DNA of 64,000 bases from an uncultured Sphingomonadaceae bacterium. GTDB taxonomy: Bacteria > Pseudomonadota > Alphaproteobacteria > Sphingomonadales > Sphingomonadaceae. The DNA lies in the NCBI GenBank assembly GCA_947497315.1, contig CANMFX010000003.1, positions 372,001 through 436,000 on the forward strand. The letters run 5' to 3'. The notes below the pieces were generated by a model, which searched no databases, had not been told where the DNA came from, and worked only from the letters and a program-made list of their open reading frames with translations. Of this stretch, positions 1-10,846 are shown one piece after another (positions within the stretch are counted from its first letter, which is position 1; each line of letters starts with the position of its first letter). The translations under genes were made by a program, and so were the position numbers.

Positions 1-289
1 GCCTTATGTAGAAAAGCTGATCACGCTGGCGAAAAAAGGTGGCTTGTCCAACCGTCGTCTGGCCCATGCGCGTTTGATGGACGAGACTCAGGAAAAGAAA
101 CTTTTCGGTGAGCTGGCTGAACGTTATGCTGATCGTAGCGGTGGTTATACCCGGATTATCAAAGCCGGTTTCCGTGATTCAGACGCGGCGCCCATGGCAG
201 TGATCGAACTGGTTGACCGGAACGAAGAAGCAAAAGGTCAGGACAGTGGTCCGGATCAAAATGCTGAGGAAGATTTCGAAGAGGCATAA
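1..289 (+). CDS. rplQ: 50S ribosomal protein L17 (bL17), 3' part only
   Basis: Large-subunit ribosomal protein bL17, cut by the left edge of the window; the frame is open from base 2. The visible part reads [14 protein letters not shown], then [10 protein letters not shown] and [20 protein letters not shown], which is the conserved C-terminal half of bL17, including the RRLAHARL segment. The last 20 or so residues are acidic ([17 protein letters not shown]), a tail common in alphaproteobacteria. rplQ is normally the last gene of the ribosomal alpha operon (rpsM-rpsK-rpoA-rplQ), and the strong terminator just downstream fits that position. Identity is secure; the N-terminus is outside the window. 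Confidence 0.95.
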   Translation, partial: PYVEKLITLAKKGGLSNRRLAHARLMDETQEKKLFGELAERYADRSGGYTRIIKAGFRDSDAAPMAVIELVDRNEEAKGQDSGPDQNAEEDFEEA

Positions 290-325
290 GCCGCTTCATC
301 TGAAAGACAGTTTCAATTGATAATC

Positions 326-363
326 GAGGCCGTGAGCGATAAGCTCGCGGCCTCTTTTCTTTG
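326..363 (+). terminator. Rho-independent terminator after rplQ
   Basis: A 12-bp stem (GAGGCCGTGAGC pairing with GCTCGCGGCCTC, one G-U type pair) closes a five-base loop at 326-354 and is followed at once by TTTTCTTT. This is a textbook intrinsic terminator for the end of the rplQ operon and separates it from the peptidase gene starting 26 bases later. Confidence 0.9.
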
Positions 364-388
364 TGTTTCACAGTTTTCGGGGAATTTT

Positions 389-2545
389 ATGCGTATCACC
401 GGTCTTCTTGTTCTGGCACTGGCCAGTAGTACGGCAATCACTTCCAATCCAGCTCTTGCCCAAACCGAAACAGAAGCGAAGGATGATGCTCTGACCTACC
501 CGAAAACCAAAACTGTCGATGTGATTGAAGAACAATTTGGCGAGTCTATTGCCGATCCCTATCGTTGGCTGGAAAATGATGTGCGCGAAGATGCAGATGT
601 GGCCGCCTGGGTCGCCGCGCAAAATGCTGTGACGGATAGCTATTTGGCCACTTTGGAAGGCCGTGAACCTCTGGCTGCATCAATGACCGCGCTTTTTGAC
701 TATGACGAGATTGAACCTCCGGTCGAGGCAGGCGGAAAATATTTCTTCGAGCGCAAGAGTGGTGGCCAGAACCAGGCCATACTCTACGTCATGGACGGGA
801 AAGACGGCGAAGAGCGCGTGCTAATCGACCCAGCGAATTGGTCGGACGACGGCGCAACGGCGCTAGCGGAATGGAAACCTTCGGAAGATGGCAGTTTGCT
901 GGCTTATGCGGTGCAGGACGGCGGTTCCGACTGGCGCACCTTGAAGGTCATTAACGTTGTTACCGGCGAGGTTATGAAGGACACGGTAGAGTGGGTTAAA
1001 TTCAGCGATCTTGCATGGATGCCGGGCAATAGCGGTTTTCTCTATTCCCGCTTTCCCGAACCAGAAGAGGGTGAGGCGTTTCAGTCGCTGAACAAAAATC
1101 ACACCATCTATGTGCATGTTCTGGGGAGCGAGCAGAGCCGGGATATAAAGGTTTACGCTACCCCCGATCAACCGGAATTGAGCCACACCGCTACGGTCAC
1201 TTCGGACAAGCAATGGGTGGTCATTACATCGTCCTCCGGAACCGATGATCGCTATGAAATCACGCTGGTCAAGGTTGATGCCAATGAGATTAATCCGCGC
1301 AAACTTGTGACCGGTTTTGACCATAACTGGTCGCTAATTGATGGTGTTGGCGATACGCTCTATTTCATGACCAACATGGATGCGCCGCGCCTTCGGGTCA
1401 TGAAAACCGATGTCAGTGCTGAAGTTCCGGAATGGGTAGAGGTCGTCCCGGAGCATATGGCGACTATCGATGACGCGGTATTGGTCGGCGACATACTGGC
1501 AGTGGATTATATCGACGATGCCAAAAGTCGACTGGAGTTGTTTGCATTGGACGGCAGCCCCAAAGGCGTAGTTGATCTACCTGGATTGGGGCAGGTCAAG
1601 AACCTTGACGGTTCGGCCAAGAGGGACGCTGGTTATTTCGCGTTTGAAAGTTTCAATCGGCCTGCGACGATTTACAGCTTTGGTGATGCGGGCCAACCGA
1701 CCGCCTGGGCAAAGCCGGATATACCGTTTGATCCTGAAAGCATTACTGTGTCGCAGCGCTTTTATGAAAGCAAAGACGGCACGAAAATTCCGATGTTTCT
1801 GGTGCACAAAAAGGATCTGGACCTGAGCGAGGGGGCGCCGACATTGCTCTACGGCTATGGCGGTTTCAATATCTCGGTTCTGCCCGGTTATAGCGCGCCC
1901 AAAATGGCTTGGATCGAAGCAGGCGGCGTCTATGCTTCGGCCAATCTGCGCGGCGGCGGCGAATATGGCAAAGCATGGCATGATGGCGGGCGTCTGCAAA
2001 ACAAGCAGAACGTATTCGATGATTTCATCGCTGCCGGCGAATATCTGATCGCCGAGGGCATCACGCGCAAGAACGGTTTGGCGATTGAGGGGCGCTCAAA
2101 TGGGGGGCTTTTGGTGGGAGCGGTGATGAACCAGCGGCCCGACCTGTTCACTACGGGGCATGCGGCAGTGGGCGTGATGGACATGCTGCGCTTTGACCGG
2201 TTTACCGCGGGGCGTTACTGGGTCGACGACTATGGTTATCCGAACAAGGAAGCGGATTTCCGGAAACTGCTGACTTATTCGCCCTATCACAACATAAAGG
2301 ATGGTACGGACTATCCGGCGCTGATTGTTTCAACCGCCGACACCGACGACCGCGTTGTGCCTGGGCACAGCTTCAAATATACCGCGCGATTGCAGGCTTT
2401 AAACACCGGCGAGAAACCGCATCTGATCCGCATAGAAACGCGGGCAGGGCATGGTAGCGGCAAGCCGACCGACAAACTGATCGAGGAATATTCCGATATC
2501 TACGGTTTCATGGCCGATGCTATCGGTCTGGAAATAGCCGACTAG
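389..2545 (+). CDS. Secreted prolyl oligopeptidase family serine peptidase (S9A)
   Basis: A 718-residue S9A peptidase that cleaves short peptides, typically after proline. The ATG at 389 is preferred over upstream in-frame starts because it follows TCGGGGA and begins a clear signal peptide (MRITGLLVLALASS...ALAQ), which places the enzyme in the periplasm or outside. The N-terminal half should form the beta-propeller that gates access; the C-terminal alpha/beta-hydrolase domain shows YGYGGFNIS, the nucleophile elbow GRSNGGLL, the Asp segment TADTDDRVVPGHSFK and the catalytic His in RAGHGSGKPTDK. All three triad residues are present and the length is usual for the family. It runs convergent to gyrB with only 24 bases between stops. 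Substrate is unknown. Confidence 0.92.
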   Translation: MRITGLLVLALASSTAITSNPALAQTETEAKDDALTYPKTKTVDVIEEQFGESIADPYRWLENDVREDADVAAWVAAQNAVTDSYLATLEGREPLAASMTALFDYDEIEPPVEAGGKYFFERKSGGQNQAILYVMDGKDGEERVLIDPANWSDDGATALAEWKPSEDGSLLAYAVQDGGSDWRTLKVINVVTGEVMKDTVEWVKFSDLAWMPGNSGFLYSRFPEPEEGEAFQSLNKNHTIYVHVLGSEQSRDIKVYATPDQPELSHTATVTSDKQWVVITSSSGTDDRYEITLVKVDANEINPRKLVTGFDHNWSLIDGVGDTLYFMTNMDAPRLRVMKTDVSAEVPEWVEVVPEHMATIDDAVLVGDILAVDYIDDAKSRLELFALDGSPKGVVDLPGLGQVKNLDGSAKRDAGYFAFESFNRPATIYSFGDAGQPTAWAKPDIPFDPESITVSQRFYESKDGTKIPMFLVHKKDLDLSEGAPTLLYGYGGFNISVLPGYSAPKMAWIEAGGVYASANLRGGGEYGKAWHDGGRLQNKQNVFDDFIAAGEYLIAEGITRKNGLAIEGRSNGGLLVGAVMNQRPDLFTTGHAAVGVMDMLRFDRFTAGRYWVDDYGYPNKEADFRKLLTYSPYHNIKDGTDYPALIVSTADTDDRVVPGHSFKYTARLQALNTGEKPHLIRIETRAGHGSGKPTDKLIEEYSDIYGFMADAIGLEIAD

Positions 2546-2569
2546 CTTTCGCTAGCCGGCCAAAACCAG

Positions 2570-5077
<2,508 letters not shown>

Positions 5078-5125
5078 TTAGACCTTCATAGCCTGAAACC
5101 CAAGTTTTTTATTAGAAAGAGTGAT

Positions 5126-5131
5126 ATTATA
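5126..5131 (-). promoter_or_regulatory. Possible -10 element of gyrB
   Basis: Read on the minus strand this is TATAAT inside AT-rich DNA, about 60 bases upstream of the gyrB start. No good -35 box lies at the standard distance (TTAAGT at 17 bp is the best), so this is only a candidate. Confidence 0.3.
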
Positions 5132-5240
5132 TCTGTTTTATTACAATGACTTAATTGCGTTTTGCCAAGGACTGTCGATAGTGCTGCTTTTCGCCTGACA
5201 AATGCTGCCGTAAGCCGTCATTTAACGAGGAGAATGACGT

Positions 5241-5642
5241 ATGAGTAACCCCGCCGATATTGTCCCCTTTGCCAAAACCATGGGCATAAAAATCACCGAA
5301 ATGACCAAGGACAAAATCCGCGGCGAGATGCTAGTGCGACCAGATATTTGTACCGCCGGCAATGGCCGGGGAACGCCGTCCATTCATGGTGGTGCGGTTA
5401 TGACGTTTGCTGATGTTCTGGGTGCTTTTGGCGGCTTTGCCAACCTGCCCGAAGGATCGAGTGGCACCACTACCTCGGAAAGCAAGACAAATTTCCTCAA
5501 TGCCGTGCCAGAAGGGCAGATCGTCTATGGCGAGGCTGTGCCGCTGAAAGTCGGCAAAAGGCAGTCTGTATGGCAATCGCGGTTATCGCTGGAAGACGGA
5601 ACGTTGGTTGCCGTCGTGACCCAGACGCAAATTGTGCTTTGA
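5241..5642 (+). CDS. PaaI-type hotdog-fold thioesterase
   Basis: A 133-residue hotdog-fold protein of the PaaI/acyl-CoA thioesterase group, which hydrolyses CoA thioesters in the cytoplasm. The motif IHGGAVMTFADVLGAFGG matches the PaaI active-site region, where a His-Gly-Gly stretch is followed by an acidic residue on the long helix; the later TSESKTNFLNAVPEG segment is the usual second conserved strand. The start follows a strong CGAGGAGA ribosome-binding site at 5226-5233. It is divergent from gyrB and stands alone, so the acyl group it acts on cannot be deduced. Confidence 0.8.
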   Translation: MSNPADIVPFAKTMGIKITEMTKDKIRGEMLVRPDICTAGNGRGTPSIHGGAVMTFADVLGAFGGFANLPEGSSGTTTSESKTNFLNAVPEGQIVYGEAVPLKVGKRQSVWQSRLSLEDGTLVAVVTQTQIVL

Positions 5643-5681
5643 GGCATGCACTCATTCGAATCTTTCCAAAAGCCTGTATTT

Positions 5682-5693
5682 TGGTCTAGACCA
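5682..5693. repeat. 12-bp perfect palindrome before a lipoprotein gene
   Basis: TGGTCTAGACCA is its own reverse complement and ends five bases before the ATG of the following gene. Its position suits an operator that would block transcription or translation initiation, but no regulator is adjacent and a chance palindrome is possible. Confidence 0.35.
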
Positions 5694-5698
5694 TAGAC

Positions 5699-6211
5699 AT
5701 GATGAAAAGCTTGATCCCCGCCGTGCTGATTTGTTTTGCCGCCAGCGCCTGTTCAGAGACAACCCAGGTCAGCGATGACCTGAAGGAAAGTCAGACCGAT
5801 ACCGCCAATCCCACTGGCCGGACGGAGCGGGTTGGTGACAATCCCGGTGAACGTCCGGTGCGTATCGGTGAAGGCGGACCTCGCTTTGATGCTTGCCAGG
5901 CAATGGGCCGCGTCACCGGCTTGCGGGAAACCGAACTTGACGTCCTGATCGCTCCTTTTGATGCCGCAGAGCGCAAGGACGGCCTGTCGGCAGGCCAGTT
6001 GGTCCATATCTGCACCCGCAGCCACGACCAGCAATGGCTGGGCATTGTCTATGATGACACAGCAGCAGCGGAGCCAAATGCTGACGGTACCGCAACCACT
6101 GGATCACAGGATTGCGGTGTGTCTTCCCCGGTGCGATCCAAACGCAACTATGACGGCCCGTGCAAAAGCGGCTGGGTCGAAAGCACGTTCGTCAGACTGG
6201 TCGCCGGATAA
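5699..6211 (+). CDS. Putative lipoprotein with SH3-like region
   Basis: A 170-residue envelope protein. The N-terminus MMKSLIPAVLICFAASAC is a lipoprotein signal with lipobox ASAC, followed by a polar linker rich in Thr, Arg and Gly. The rest (from about residue 65) reads VTGLRETELDVLIAPF, then QQWLGIVYDD, then DCGVSSPV, CKSGWVESTFVRLVAG. The alternation of short strands and the closing GWVES motif look like a bacterial SH3-type domain, and the two late cysteines may pair. No family name is certain. Start could be either of two adjacent ATGs (5699 or 5702); neither has a clear ribosome-binding site. Function unknown. Confidence 0.65.
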   Translation: MMKSLIPAVLICFAASACSETTQVSDDLKESQTDTANPTGRTERVGDNPGERPVRIGEGGPRFDACQAMGRVTGLRETELDVLIAPFDAAERKDGLSAGQLVHICTRSHDQQWLGIVYDDTAAAEPNADGTATTGSQDCGVSSPVRSKRNYDGPCKSGWVESTFVRLVAG

Positions 6212-6239
6212 TTCGGCCCCGTTCGGGGGATATCAGATC

Positions 6240-6647
6240 CTAATTATTCTGAATCGTTCGTTCGATATCCTTAATCGACGAGTTGGTCAGCGTCTTGCTC
6301 ATTTCCAGAACGATCCTGTCGGTCACTTCCTTGTGCAACAGGGGGCGCATTTCGCCCAGACTGTCCGGATCTGCAGCGAGTACCAGACTGTCAAATTCGC
6401 CGCTGCTCGCAAGGCTATAAAGATGATCGGCAAGCTGTTTCGAGAAAGTCGCTTCATCGGTCTCTCTGGCCGAGGAATCCGGTACATAGGAGCCGGATGG
6501 TCCCTCCGAGCATAGGTTCTTTGGAGTAATCGTGCTCTCGGCCTGCAGCTTGATGCCATCCTCGTCACCGATATTGCGATAAAGCTTGGCTTCTGCGCCA
6601 GTGGCAACAACGACCAGGCAGTTGGTTGGGATAGGGGAGTTTGTCAT
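6240..6647 (-). CDS. Host-attachment family protein
   Basis: A 135-residue soluble protein resembling the alphaproteobacterial host attachment family, which is related to the baeRF group of release-factor-like folds. Visible support is CLVVVATGAEAKLYRN at the N-terminus, where the family has a short beta strand followed by a residue-type comment on an element of identity, and the FDSLVLAADPDSLGEMRPLLHKEV segment in the second half, matching the family's LVLVAPPRxLGxLRxxL pattern. The ATG at 6647 follows AAAGGA by six bases; an open frame extends upstream to 6734 but would run into the symporter gene. Rhizobial relatives were named from plant-attachment mutants; no such role can be inferred here. 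Confidence 0.6.
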   Translation of the reverse strand: MTNSPIPTNCLVVVATGAEAKLYRNIGDEDGIKLQAESTITPKNLCSEGPSGSYVPDSSARETDEATFSKQLADHLYSLASSGEFDSLVLAADPDSLGEMRPLLHKEVTDRIVLEMSKTLTNSSIKDIERTIQNN

Positions 6648-6702
6648 ATCTTGTCCTTTGTTTGAGAGGGTGAACTTGTTTCGAAAACCATGTTGTGAGG
6701 GG

Positions 6703-8046
6703 TTAAACGCTTTGTTCGGTTGGTTGTTCCGCAACGGGAACGGTAGTTTTCCGCAACAGGCTGCTCGCGGTTAGGTCACCCGCGACATTGACGCTGGTGC
6801 GGCTCATATCCAGTATCCGGTCGACGCCCATCACGATGACCATGCCGTCGGCGGGGATCCCAAATCCTGCCGCCACGCTGATCAAAATTGCGATGCTGAC
6901 CCCCGGCGTTCCGGGAGCGCCGATAGAAGAGGCGACCAATGTTACCGTCATCACCATGATCTGGCCCGCGCTGAGTTCAATACCGGACATTTGCGCGAGA
7001 AAGAGGATCGCGACGCTCTGGTACAAAGCCGTTCCGGCCATGTTCATGGTTGCCCCCAGCGGCGCAACGAGATTTGCAATGTCCCGTGGTACGCCGAGCT
7101 TCTTCGCCGACTGGACGGTACTGGGCATAACCGCTGCTGAACTGGATGTCGAAAAAGCCAGTAGCAAGGTCTCTCCCGCTTTCTTGAAAAACGTGATGGG
7201 CCCTATCCGGCAAAAAATGGCAAGGATGATCAGGTACAGGAGGAACAGCAGTAATAAGCCGAGCAGGACGGTACCGACATAGGCGGATACGGCTATGAGT
7301 GTATCAAACCCGATCTGCATGACGAGCTGGGCCATCATGCCGAAAACAGCCAGGGGCGCGAGGAACATCGCCCATTTGACGATGGTCATGCAGATGGACA
7401 ATAGCGCGTCGAGCACCGACAGAAACGGCTCTATCCGGTCTCGCGCAACCTGTGTTGCGGCGATGCCGACCAGCAAGGCGAGGACAACAACCGCCAACAA
7501 ATCCCCCTGAACAATCGACGCGGTGGGGTTGTCGGGCAGGATCGCGGAAATTAACTCTGGCGCCTTGCCAAGATCAAATGGGGTCGCTTCGCCGTTCGGG
7601 ACGGTCGTACCGGTTGAAACGCGGAATGATCCGGCCAGCCCTGCGCCAGGGCGCAAAATACCGGCAAGCGTGATGCCAATGGCAGCCGCGGCGAAAGTGG
7701 TCGCGAGGACGAAACCGGCAAAGCGCAGCCCGATCCGTTGCAGCGCCTCACTCGACCCGCTGCCGGTTAGGCCGCCAATGATCGAGGCAAATACCAGCGG
7801 AACCAGCACCATGGCGATAAGGCCCAGAAACAGTTGGCCGGGAAGCGCGAGCCAGGCGCCCAGCCAACGCGCGGTCTCAGCCGAAATCAGGCCGCCTTCC
7901 GGGCCGAGCAGCAATCCGGTCGCAATGCCGAGCACCAGTGCAACCATGACCTGCGCCCAAAGCCGGGTCTGTATCCAGCTGTGCATTTTCGCCGATTGCT
8001 GGCCGAGGCGAATGGGCGGAAGCTCAGGAAGGGGCGGTATCGGCAT
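6703..8046 (-). CDS. Dicarboxylate/amino acid:cation symporter (DAACS, GltP/DctA type)
   Basis: A 447-residue inner-membrane transporter of the glutamate/C4-dicarboxylate symporter family, importing an acidic substrate with Na+ or H+. The family signature is complete in the C-terminal half: serine-rich reentrant loop AFSTSSSAAVMPSTV, then LVAPLGATMNMAGTALYQ, corresponding to the NMxGT cation site, and MVIVMGVDRILDMSRTSVNVAGD for HP2/TM8, where the Asp and Arg residues contact substrate. Eight or so membrane helices are evident. Start: the ATG at 8046 is used, but a second in-frame ATG at 7986 (MHSWIQTRLW) gives a more typical N-terminus; neither has a strong ribosome-binding site. Substrate not assignable between glutamate, aspartate and succinate types. 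Confidence 0.9.
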   Translation of the reverse strand: MPIPPLPELPPIRLGQQSAKMHSWIQTRLWAQVMVALVLGIATGLLLGPEGGLISAETARWLGAWLALPGQLFLGLIAMVLVPLVFASIIGGLTGSGSSEALQRIGLRFAGFVLATTFAAAAIGITLAGILRPGAGLAGSFRVSTGTTVPNGEATPFDLGKAPELISAILPDNPTASIVQGDLLAVVVLALLVGIAATQVARDRIEPFLSVLDALLSICMTIVKWAMFLAPLAVFGMMAQLVMQIGFDTLIAVSAYVGTVLLGLLLLFLLYLIILAIFCRIGPITFFKKAGETLLLAFSTSSSAAVMPSTVQSAKKLGVPRDIANLVAPLGATMNMAGTALYQSVAILFLAQMSGIELSAGQIMVMTVTLVASSIGAPGTPGVSIAILISVAAGFGIPADGMVIVMGVDRILDMSRTSVNVAGDLTASSLLRKTTVPVAEQPTEQSV

Positions 8047-8104
8047 GGGTCTGCTGTTTCCGTATCAATGGGCCGTGGCGATATTGATGGTCCAATCAGA
8101 AACG

Positions 8105-8116
8105 AGAACCGGTTCT
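8105..8116. repeat. 12-bp palindrome in divergent promoter region
   Basis: AGAACCGGTTCT is a perfect palindrome lying roughly mid-way between the divergent symporter and acyl-CoA synthetase genes. It could be an operator shared by both; there is no regulator gene next to it. Confidence 0.3.
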
Positions 8117-8232
8117 GCGCCAGGCCGGGCGGGGTTTCCCGTTATCAGCATCCCGAAACAATAGGTAATATTCCGGATGGTCATCGAAATGGTGGATTGC
8201 ATTTTTCCGTGTGATGCAGGAAACGTCTGTTC

Positions 8233-9813
8233 ATGACAAAAATTGATCCTATCGCTTATCTCGACCAACCTTTTGGCCACTTATCCGATCTTATCAATGC
8301 CCATGTTGTCAACCAGCCGGATCGTATCGCTCTGAATGATGGTCAGGAACGGTTGAACTGGCGGGAAACTGCGGCTTTGGTCAATCGGGTGGCGGCACAG
8401 CTTCAGGCAGATGGGCTGCAAAAAGGGCAGGCGGTGTCGATCCTCGGCACTACAACCATCCAATACGCTATCGCCTATCTTGGCGCCATAATAGCTGGCG
8501 GTTGCGCGGCACCTTTGACAACTTCCGCCACACCCAAACAGCTCGCCAACATGATGGCAGACAGCGGCGCGATGCATTTATTTGTCGATAGCGCCAAACG
8601 CGCCGAGCTTTTCGAAAGCGGTATCGACCTGCCTCCGCTAAAGCACATCATGATGGATGTGGTGGACAACGGCGCACCATTGATGCACGACTGGATGGCG
8701 GAGGAGGGTGCGATGCCCGCTGATCTCGGCGTTGGCCCTGAGGACCCGTTCAATATCATCTATTCCAGCGGCACAACCGGTACACCCAAAGGCATAGTCC
8801 ATAGCCGTCAGATGCGCTGGTATCAGATGGCTGTCGGCGAAAATTCCGGCTACGGTCAGCCCGGCCAGGTATCGCTGTTCTCTACCCCGCTTTACTCAAA
8901 CACGACCCTCGGCATATTCGTCGCGACCGTTGCCTATGGCGGTACATCCATTCTCATGCGTAAATTTGATTGCCAGCGCTGGCTGGAACTGGCGCAGGAA
9001 AACCGCGCAACCCATACCATGCTGGTTCCGGTGCAATATCAGCGGCTAATGGATTTTGATGGTTTCGACGACTATGATCTTAGCCATTTCACCCACAAAT
9101 ATTGTACCAGCGCGCCCTTCTCGGCGGAGCTGAAAGCCGAGGTTATCGAGCGTATGCCCGGCGGTCTCATCGAAATCTATTCTATGACCGAGGGCGGAGT
9201 GGTTTGCATCCTGCTGGCGCATGCCCACCCTGACAAGCTGCACACAGTCGGTATCGCTTGGGGTGGCAGCGAAGTGATTACTGTGGACGAAGACCTGAAC
9301 CGCTTGCCTGCTGGCGAAATGGGTGAGCTGGTTGGACGTTCACAGACAATGATGAGCGGCTATCAGAACCAGCCGGAAAAAACCGAAGAAGCCAGCTGGT
9401 ATGACGAAAATGGCGACCGCTGGCAGCGTATGGGCGACATTGGCAGAGTCGATGAAGACGGTTTCATCACGCTAATGGGCCGATCCAAGGACATGATTAT
9501 ATCAGGCGGCTTCAACATTTATCCCCGCGATCTTGAGGAAGCTTTGATGGCGCAACCGGATGTGGCCGACGCTGCTGTCGTCGGCGTTGCCTCCAGGCAA
9601 TGGGGAGAAACACCGGTTGGATTTGTCGTTGCGGAAGCGGATGCATTGCTGGATCTCGAAGCGTTAAAGGCGGCAACAAATGCTGAACTTGGCAAGACCC
9701 AGCGCCTGTCGGAACTGCACCTGATCGACGAGTTGCCGCGCAGTCATATTGGCAAGATCCTGAAGACGGAATTGCGGGACAGTGCCCAGCAGGAACATGC
9801 CGCGGCCGGTTAA
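8233..9813 (+). CDS. Acyl-CoA synthetase, AMP-binding (ANL) family
   Basis: A 526-residue adenylate-forming enzyme that activates a carboxylic acid, probably a fatty acid, to its CoA thioester via an acyl-AMP. The sequence carries the P-loop-like motif IIYSSGTTGTPKGIVHS, the YSMTEGG A5 motif, the GDIGRVDEDGFI and GRSKDMIISGGFNIYP hinge motifs, and the catalytic lysine region HIGKILKTELR near the C-terminus. All motifs of a working enzyme are present and the length is standard. AGGAAA lies ten bases before the ATG. It is divergent from the symporter and not in an obvious operon, so the chain length preference is open (medium/long-chain or aromatic acids). Confidence 0.88.
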   Translation: MTKIDPIAYLDQPFGHLSDLINAHVVNQPDRIALNDGQERLNWRETAALVNRVAAQLQADGLQKGQAVSILGTTTIQYAIAYLGAIIAGGCAAPLTTSATPKQLANMMADSGAMHLFVDSAKRAELFESGIDLPPLKHIMMDVVDNGAPLMHDWMAEEGAMPADLGVGPEDPFNIIYSSGTTGTPKGIVHSRQMRWYQMAVGENSGYGQPGQVSLFSTPLYSNTTLGIFVATVAYGGTSILMRKFDCQRWLELAQENRATHTMLVPVQYQRLMDFDGFDDYDLSHFTHKYCTSAPFSAELKAEVIERMPGGLIEIYSMTEGGVVCILLAHAHPDKLHTVGIAWGGSEVITVDEDLNRLPAGEMGELVGRSQTMMSGYQNQPEKTEEASWYDENGDRWQRMGDIGRVDEDGFITLMGRSKDMIISGGFNIYPRDLEEALMAQPDVADAAVVGVASRQWGETPVGFVVAEADALLDLEALKAATNAELGKTQRLSELHLIDELPRSHIGKILKTELRDSAQQEHAAAG

Positions 9814-9861
9814 CCACCTTTCTAAAGGCTTTATTGTCGATAATGATTACATTTATGACAT

Positions 9862-9880
9862 GGTTAACGAGAATTTAACC
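9862..9880. repeat. Inverted repeat upstream of sigma-54 promoter
   Basis: GGTTAA, seven bases, TTAACC: a perfect inverted repeat about 36 bp upstream of the -24 element. It is a candidate activator (enhancer) or repressor site for the PEP-CTERM gene. Confidence 0.35.
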
Positions 9881-9915
9881 AATCAAGTATCTGTAATATA
9901 AGTCTTCTCTAAAAA

Positions 9916-9931
9916 TGGCATATGTTCTGCT
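9916..9931 (+). promoter_or_regulatory. Sigma-54 (-24/-12) promoter of PEP-CTERM gene
   Basis: TGGCATATGTTCTGCT matches the RpoN consensus TGGCAC-N5-TTGCT at 14 of the positions that count, with the invariant GG at 9917-9918 and GC at 9929-9930 in exact register. The predicted transcript would start near 9942, leaving a leader of about 90 bases. PEP-CTERM genes are known to be under RpoN with the PrsK/PrsR two-component system in several proteobacteria, which strengthens the call. Confidence 0.65.
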
Positions 9932-9958
9932 TATCTTGTCATCAAGCGGGTTCGCTTT

Positions 9959-9979
9959 GTTCAAACGTTAACGTTGAAC
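9959..9979. repeat. Near-perfect palindrome in the leader of the PEP-CTERM gene
   Basis: The core AACGTTAACGTT (9964-9975) is a perfect 12-bp palindrome, extended by GTTCA on the left and TGAAC on the right with one extra base on the left side. It lies just downstream of the predicted sigma-54 start site and could be an operator or an mRNA hairpin. Confidence 0.4.
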
Positions 9980-10028
9980 TGGTTGGGACCCGGATGGTGA
10001 AAAGATAGAAAACGGGACAGACAACATC

Positions 10029-10715
10029 ATGCGCAAGATTTCCATAGCCACACTGACCGCCATCGGCCTCGCAGCTGCTTATGCAACGCCGGTATCGGCA
10101 GGAGTTATCGACTATGCAGCGACCAACTATACTGGCGGGTCCTGTAAGCATGGCCTTTACACCGGCAATACCGGCCGGGGCTGTAATCGCCGCTATTCTT
10201 TTCAGGATGGTACCACGTTCAGCTATGATACCGATGCGCAGACGGCCACACTGACCGGTACAGCCATTAACAGTTCGGGGCAGGTCGCAACGCTGGACCT
10301 GAATTTCAGCAACTTCCTTGAAACCATCGACGGCACCAATTTCGACTACAAAAATGGTGGCGGCAATTTTAATCCTGTCACCGACACCCCAGATATTGAT
10401 TTCTTCACCAATGGTTCTGGCACCATAAGCATTGACGGTGCGGTTTATACCGTAAACCCGAATGACCCATTTGCCGGCAACACCACACTGCAATTTGGTC
10501 ATGGTGCAAATGACAAGAACAAGAATTTTGGCGGTTCGGCCTGGCTGAATATCCTGAACCCGCATGGCCATGCTGTTCGGCACTGGGATATTAATTTCAA
10601 CCTCGACAAGATCGCGTCGGAAGTGCCTGAGCCAGGTGCTCTGGGCTTACTGGGACTCGCGGTGGGCGGACTTTGGGCAGGCACACGCCGTCGCCGCAAA
10701 AAGCTTGCTGCATAA
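10029..10715 (+). CDS. PEP-CTERM sorting domain protein
   Basis: A 228-residue exported protein destined for exosortase processing. It begins with a cleavable signal peptide (MRKISIATLTAIGLAAAYATPVSAG) and ends with the tripartite PEP-CTERM signal: VPEP at residues 199-202, a hydrophobic helix GALGLLGLAVGGLWAG, and the basic tail TRRRRKK. The middle is low in charge and rich in Gly, Asn, Thr and Ser with aromatic residues, as is typical of these extracellular matrix or surface proteins. No exosortase gene is in the window. A sigma-54 promoter precedes it and a TPR lipoprotein follows. Specific function unknown; the class is linked to exopolysaccharide and floc formation. Confidence 0.88.
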   Translation: MRKISIATLTAIGLAAAYATPVSAGVIDYAATNYTGGSCKHGLYTGNTGRGCNRRYSFQDGTTFSYDTDAQTATLTGTAINSSGQVATLDLNFSNFLETIDGTNFDYKNGGGNFNPVTDTPDIDFFTNGSGTISIDGAVYTVNPNDPFAGNTTLQFGHGANDKNKNFGGSAWLNILNPHGHAVRHWDINFNLDKIASEVPEPGALGLLGLAVGGLWAGTRRRRKKLAA

Positions 10716-10740
10716 GCAATTAGTTCAATCAGAATACTGG

Positions 10741-10775
10741 AACCGGGCGAGCTCATTATCGGCCGGTTTCTTTTT
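10741..10775 (+). terminator. Probable terminator after the PEP-CTERM gene
   Basis: AACCGG at 10741-10746 pairs with CCGGTT at 10763-10768, followed by TCTTTTT. The stem is only six perfect pairs with a 16-base loop, so efficiency is uncertain, but position 26 bases after the stop codon is right. Confidence 0.55.
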
Positions 10776-10846
10776 ATCTGCAATTGGCCGCTATGGTATG
10801 ATGCGGATTAGCCCTTTTTAAAGGCTTTTCGGGTTATTCACAGGCC

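Noticed and set aside
2542-2555. Short stem CTAGC/GCTAG between peptidase and gyrB stops
   Set aside because: Only five base pairs and no T-run on either strand; too weak to call a bidirectional terminator.
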